In this document: positions 60,953 to 64,000 of the stretch, in pieces | How the letters are laid out: each line of letters opens with the position of its first letter | Numbering within the stretch: the first letter of the stretch is position 1 | Source: CAYRVX01 sp964427875 | Lineage (GTDB): Bacteria > Planctomycetota > Phycisphaerae > SM23-33 | Length of the DNA stretch: 64,000 nt | NCBI GenBank assembly: GCA_964427875.1 | Contig: CAYRVX010000016.1 | Location: 1-64,000 of the forward strand | Direction of reading: 5' to 3' | The notes under the pieces: generated by a model | The model's input: only the letters and a program-made list of their open reading frames with translations | Databases searched by the model: none | Told to the model about the DNA's origin: nothing | Program-made: the position numbers and the translations under genes

Positions 60953-62281
60953 TCAAAGATCGACCTTCTTGAACTGCGGGAGGTGCTTGCGGTTCCTGCG
61001 GAGCATTTCGGCGACCATCTTGCGGATCTCCGCGAGGCTCAGGACGGAGGCGGTCAGGGGGTCGTGGGCGATGGCCTGATAGACGAGCTTCGCGTCGCCG
61101 GTGAGGGAGGCCTCGACGGCCATCATCTCCGTGTGCGCGCTGATGGCCGGCAGGATCGCGCACTGCGGCGGCAGGGCCCCCACGTGCACCGCGCGGAAGC
61201 CCTGCCGCGTGGCCACGACGGGCACCTCGACGCAGCAGCCGGCGGGCAGGTTCGTGACGATCCCGTCGTTGCGGACGTTGCCGTTGAACTCGAAGAGGTC
61301 CCCGCCCATCCACGCGTTGATGATGCTGGCGGCGTACTCGTGCCCGCGGTCGAGGCTCATGGGCCGCTCCTTCCTGAGCCACTCGCGGGCGTCCTTCTTC
61401 CAGGTGGCGGCCCGCCGGCTGTAGTGCTTGACAATGTAGGCGTGCTCGCCGGGGTTCCAGCCCGTGCCGGTCTTGCAGTACTTCCGGATGAGGTCCCGCC
61501 GCTTGCGGAACCACCAGTTGTACTCCGAGTTGTGCCCGCTCGACTCGGTGACGTAGTAGTCCAGCGCGAGGAACATCTCGTTGCGGACCTGCTCCTCGTT
61601 GTAGATGTCCCTGTTCGTGCGGACGACCTTTCGCAGCCTGGGGTACAGGTCGCGGCCGTTGCGCTGGAACTGCGTGAAGAACGACATGTGGTTGATGCCC
61701 GCGCAGACGTAGTCCACCTGGTGGCCCTTGAGGCCGACCCACCGGGCCAGCATGTTGGCCGTGCCCTGCACGCTGTGGCACAGGCCGGAGGTCTTGATGA
61801 AGCTCTCCCGCTGCATGGCGTGGCAGAGCATGGCCATGGGGTTCGTGTAGTTGAGCATGATGGCATTGGGGCAGAGCTCCTCCATGTCGCGGCAGATGGC
61901 CAGCATGGTGGGGATCGTCCGCAGCGCGCGGAAGATGCCGCTCGGCCCGCGGGTGTCGCCGATGTTGATGTCCACGCCGTACTTCTTGGGGATGAGGATG
62001 TCGTGCTTCCAGACGTTGACGCGCCCGCAGAGGATGGTCACGAGCACGGCGTCGGCGCCCTTGAGGACCTCGCGGCGGTCGGTGGTGGCCGTCACCGTCG
62101 CGGGGTAGCCGCCCATCTCGACGATCTTCCGGCACGCGCGGCGGGCGAAGCTGAGCCGCTGCTTGTTGATGTCCACCAGCGCGAGCTCGGAGTTCCGCAG
62201 GAGCGGGAACGTCAGGATGTCGCGCACCAGCCCGCGCGTGAAGCCCAGGCTCCCGGCCCCGATAAACACAATCTTCGGCAT
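60953..62281 (-). CDS. GH4 alpha-galactosidase-like glycosidase
   Basis: 442-residue family 4 glycosidase, which uses NAD+ and a divalent metal with redox chemistry and acts in the cytoplasm. Rossmann start IVFIGAGSLGFTRGLVRD, then DINKQRLSFARR, VNINIGDTRGPSGIF-like VDINIGDTRGPSGIF, LNYTNPMAMLCHAM, metal-binding Cys in GLCHSVQGTAN and His in AGINHMSFF. The TNPMAM and CHS-QGT wording fits the alpha-galactosidase (MelA) or alpha-galacturonidase branch. AAGGGAGAT precedes the ATG. The gene is flanked by heptamer arrays on both sides. Confidence 0.88.
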   Translation of the reverse strand: MPKIVFIGAGSLGFTRGLVRDILTFPLLRNSELALVDINKQRLSFARRACRKIVEMGGYPATVTATTDRREVLKGADAVLVTILCGRVNVWKHDILIPKKYGVDINIGDTRGPSGIFRALRTIPTMLAICRDMEELCPNAIMLNYTNPMAMLCHAMQRESFIKTSGLCHSVQGTANMLARWVGLKGHQVDYVCAGINHMSFFTQFQRNGRDLYPRLRKVVRTNRDIYNEEQVRNEMFLALDYYVTESSGHNSEYNWWFRKRRDLIRKYCKTGTGWNPGEHAYIVKHYSRRAATWKKDAREWLRKERPMSLDRGHEYAASIINAWMGGDLFEFNGNVRNDGIVTNLPAGCCVEVPVVATRQGFRAVHVGALPPQCAILPAISAHTEMMAVEASLTGDAKLVYQAIAHDPLTASVLSLAEIRKMVAEMLRRNRKHLPQFKKVDL

Positions 62282-62294
62282 GTGATCTCCCTTC

Positions 62295-62343
62295 CCTATT
62301 GCCTACTGCCTATTGCCTATCGCCTATTGCCTCTCGCCTCTCC
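62295..62343. repeat. Heptanucleotide tandem repeat (CCTAYYG)n
   Basis: Seven contiguous heptamers: CCTATTG, CCTACTG, CCTATTG, CCTATCG, CCTATTG, CCTCTCG, CCTCTCC, decaying to one side. The array lies 14 nt upstream of the GH4 start and overlaps where its promoter would be. Confidence 0.9.
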
Positions 62344-62413
62344 GGCAGCCAGTGATACCAGAGTCGCCTTCGATTACAAGCGCCCGCCGCGCGGATTTTC
62401 GGGGTGCAAGCCC

Positions 62414-62442
62414 TTGCGTTTTTGGGGGTCCGCGGGTATCAT
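62414..62442 (+). promoter_or_regulatory. Promoter-like element before structured leader
   Basis: TTGCGT (62414-62419), 17-nt spacer, TATCAT (62437-62442). The -10 matches TATAAT at 5 of 6; the -35 matches only TTG. The predicted start, about 62449, falls exactly at the first hairpin (62451). Confidence 0.45.
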
Positions 62443-62601
62443 GATGAACAGGAAGGTGTGCTTACTCCTTCACACCTTCCGCCGGCGGGGGCCCTTGCCC
62501 CGGTCGGCCTTGGGCCCTCGGAGGCGTCCGAGGGATTGAGGGTCCGGCGGCCCGGAACGGGCGACGGTTGGACAAGACCCAATACGGAAAGGAGGTGATC
62601 A

Positions 62602-62634
62602 ATGTCTGACTATCTGATAGGTGGCCTGCGTTAG
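62602..62634 (+). CDS. Ten-codon leader ORF MSDYLIGGLR
   Basis: ATG 62602 to TAG 62634, preceded by AAAGGAGGTGATC (62588-62600), 13 bases complementary to the usual 3' end of 16S rRNA; only 1 nt separates it from the ATG, with the AGGAGG core about 7-8 nt away. The stop lies in the left arm of hairpin H4, so a ribosome on the ORF would open H4. The peptide has no run of a single regulatory amino acid, though Ile, Leu and Gly dominate. Confidence 0.5.
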   Translation: MSDYLIGGLR

Positions 62635-62676
62635 GCAGGCGACGTACCTGCTTAACGCAGGACACCACCAAACTCA

Positions 62677-62725
62677 GCGGCGAGCTCGGGAGGTACCCAA
62701 CCTCTCGGGCTCGCCGCGTTTCTTC
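62677..62725 (+). terminator. Terminator-like hairpin H5
   Basis: 18-bp stem (GCGGCGAGCTCGGGAGGT with ACCTCTCGGGCTCGCCGC, two G-U pairs), 5-nt loop ACCCA, followed by GTTTCTTCC. It has the strength of a rho-independent terminator, although the T-run is interrupted. It lies between the mini-ORF and the sulfatase start at 62832. Confidence 0.5.
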
Positions 62726-62831
62726 CGCCTTCCAAAGCCCGCGGAGCGTCCTTGCTACCACCTGACAGCCGCCGGAGAATCGTGTAGAATGCCGACGCGT
62801 GAATGACTCAAGCTCCGGAAGGAGAGGACCG

Positions 62832-64000
62832 ATGGCAGACAATCTCAGTCGCAGGGAATTCCTGGCAAAGACGGCCGCGGGCGTGGGGGCGGCCCTGGCG
62901 GGCAGGGCCGGCGCCCCCGCCGCCCGGACGGCGAAGAAGCGCCCCCTCGACGAAGCTCGGGGCAGCCCCAATGTCCTCTGGATCATCTCCGAGGACACCG
63001 GCCCGGAGTTCGGCTGCTACAAGTATCCGCTGGTCCACACGCCGAACGTCGACCGGCTGGCCCGCGAGGGGGCCGTGTTCACCAACGCCTTCACCGCCGC
63101 GCCGGTCTGCTCGGCCAGCCGCAGCGGCTTCATGACCGGCACGTACCAGACGACGACCGGCGCCCATCACCACCGCAGCCATCGCGGCGACGGCTTCCAA
63201 CTGCCCGAGGGCGTGCACGTCTTCACCAAGTACCTCCGCGACGCGGGCTACCTGACGGCCATACCGGCCGGGCGGAAGACCGACTGGAACTTCTCCCCCC
63301 GCCTCAAGCCCTACGACTCCAACAAGTGGGACGACCTGAAGGACAACCAGCCGTTCTTCGCCCAGGTGCAGTTCTCCGAGACGCACCGGAAGTTCAAGCG
63401 CTGCAAGGAGCACCCGGTCGATCCGGCCAAGGTCACGCTGCCGCCGTACTACCCCGACCACCCGACAGCCCGGCAGGACTGGGCGCTCTACCTCGAGACG
63501 ATCAACGTGCTGGACCAGAAGATCGGCCAGTACCTCAAGCGGCTCGACGAGGACGGCCTGGCCGACAACACGATCGTGTTCTACTTCGCCGATCACGGCC
63601 GGGCGCACGTCCGCGGCAAGCAGTGGCTCTACGACGGGGGGATCCACATCCCGCTGGTGATCCGCTGGCCCGGGCACATCAAGCCGGGCACCGTCATCGA
63701 CGAGCCGGTCAGCGCGATCGACTTCGCCCCGACGTGCCTGAAGCTCGCCGGCGCCGAGCCGCCCAGGCACATGGAAGGCCGCGTGTTCCTCGGGCCCGAC
63801 CGCGACAAGCCGCGCGAGCACATCATCGCCGCGCGCGACCGGTGCGACGAGACGGTGGACCGGATCCGCTGCGTCCGCGACAAGCAGTACAAGTACATCC
63901 GCAACTTCATGCCCGAGCGGCCCTACACGCAGAAGAACGCCTACAAGGAGCGGGCCTACCCCATGCTGAAGGTCATGAAGGAGCTTCACGCCGAGGGCAA
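62832..64000 (+). CDS. Tat-exported sulfatase (S1 family), partial at window edge
   Basis: 389 codons read to the window end without a stop. Leader NLSRREFLAKTAAGVGAALAG is a Tat signal. Metal and active-site motifs: VLWIISEDTGPEFGCY, HTPNVDRLAREGAVFTNAF, formylglycine site VCSASRSGFMTGTY, FYFADHGRAHVRGKQW and DGGIHIPLVIRWPG. The site is CSASR, that is C-x-A-x-R rather than C-x-P-x-R; Ala at this place is an accepted variant. N-sulfatase or heparan-sulfatase-like members share this wording, but the substrate is open. GGAGAGGACCG precedes ATG 62832. A structured leader lies upstream. Confidence 0.9.
   Translation, partial: MADNLSRREFLAKTAAGVGAALAGRAGAPAARTAKKRPLDEARGSPNVLWIISEDTGPEFGCYKYPLVHTPNVDRLAREGAVFTNAFTAAPVCSASRSGFMTGTYQTTTGAHHHRSHRGDGFQLPEGVHVFTKYLRDAGYLTAIPAGRKTDWNFSPRLKPYDSNKWDDLKDNQPFFAQVQFSETHRKFKRCKEHPVDPAKVTLPPYYPDHPTARQDWALYLETINVLDQKIGQYLKRLDEDGLADNTIVFYFADHGRAHVRGKQWLYDGGIHIPLVIRWPGHIKPGTVIDEPVSAIDFAPTCLKLAGAEPPRHMEGRVFLGPDRDKPREHIIAARDRCDETVDRIRCVRDKQYKYIRNFMPERPYTQKNAYKERAYPMLKVMKELHAEG

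Larger units (their letters stand above)
62449..62725 (+). ncRNA. Candidate structured leader RNA / attenuator
   Basis: A 280-nt stretch in the GH4-sulfatase spacer rich in strong hairpins. H1 GGAAGGTGTG/CACACCTTCC (62451-62480, 10 bp); H3 CCCTCGGA/TCCGAGGG (62515-62534); then a perfect Shine-Dalgarno and 10-codon ORF; H4 CCTGCGTTAGGCAGG/CCTGCTTAACGCAGG (62625-62661, 15 bp with one G-U), extended by GGTGG/CCACC; H5 (62677-62717, 18 bp) followed by GTTTCTTCC. A minor GGGCCC/GGGCCC pairing lies between H1 and H3. The sulfatase starts 107 nt after the end. An RNA with regulated read-through is inferred. Confidence 0.5.

Noticed and set aside
62588..62600. AAAGGAGGTGATC as the reverse strand of a 16S rRNA 3' end
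   Set aside because: A 16S gene would continue with CCAACCGCAGG on this strand; here ATG TCT GAC follows, so it is a Shine-Dalgarno sequence, not rRNA.

Overview
The window looks like a chromosomal segment of a high-GC member of the Planctomycetota, probably class Phycisphaerae. The evidence is: five secreted proteins ending in PEP-CTERM sorting signals; Tat-exported sulfatases, a Gfo/Idh/MocA dehydrogenase and a further Tat protein; a c-type-heme protein of the hydrazine-synthase-alpha-like type fused to a SUMF1-like domain; a division and cell-wall cluster that ends at murG with no ftsQ/ftsA/ftsZ; and several families of short dispersed repeats. Placement below phylum is inference. No tRNA, rRNA, CRISPR array, transposase or phage gene was seen.

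Region 1 (1-5.9 kb): a PEP-CTERM protein, an 0.8 kb repeat-bearing gap, then a leftward operon for glycan use: GH130 phosphorylase, URO-D-like protein, GT4 glycosyltransferase. Region 2 (6.2-17.6 kb): the rightward dcw cluster, in the order mraZ, small ORF, rsmH, LysM membrane protein, ftsL-like, ftsI, murE, murF, mraY, ftsW, murG. Many junctions are 4-nt overlaps. murD, murC and the FtsZ-linked genes are absent. Region 3 (17.6-27 kb): housekeeping genes (pyrE, an unusual signal peptidase I, lptB, an ABC-F ATPase) mixed with a thioredoxin-like membrane protein and three PEP-CTERM proteins, one of which is a trypsin-like protease with dockerin repeats.

Region 4 (27-46 kb): large secreted or exported proteins. 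These are a two-Rossmann FAD oxidoreductase with a HEAT-like tail, a coupled pair of Tat proteins (the esterase is frameshifted between its signal and its body), a PEP-CTERM protein, two paralogous 700-residue proteins with a triplicated repeat, a HAD phosphatase, the heme/SUMF1 fusion, a double alpha/beta-hydrolase and an orphan CpaF-type ATPase. Region 5 (46-64 kb): polysaccharide breakdown and sugar handling. It holds a ConA-like secreted protein, a PQQ-type propeller, an FGGY kinase, GH95 alpha-L-fucosidase, sulfatase, Tat Gfo/Idh/MocA, creatininase, an unknown secreted protein, an ECF sigma/anti-sigma pair, an EF-hand CocE-type hydrolase, GH4 alpha-galactosidase and a second sulfatase that runs off the window.

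Together the accessory genes fit a bacterium that degrades sulfated, fucose- and galactose-containing polysaccharides outside the cytoplasm and feeds sugars inward; this is inferred from families, not from a complete pathway. The most unusual non-coding signal is between GH4 and the last sulfatase (62.41-62.73 kb). There a promoter-like sequence is followed by several strong hairpins, a 13-nt Shine-Dalgarno match, a 10-codon ORF whose stop lies inside a 15-bp hairpin, and an 18-bp terminator-like hairpin. The layout resembles an attenuator or an undescribed structured RNA. Intergenic spaces also carry four families of hairpin repeats and three heptanucleotide tandem arrays.
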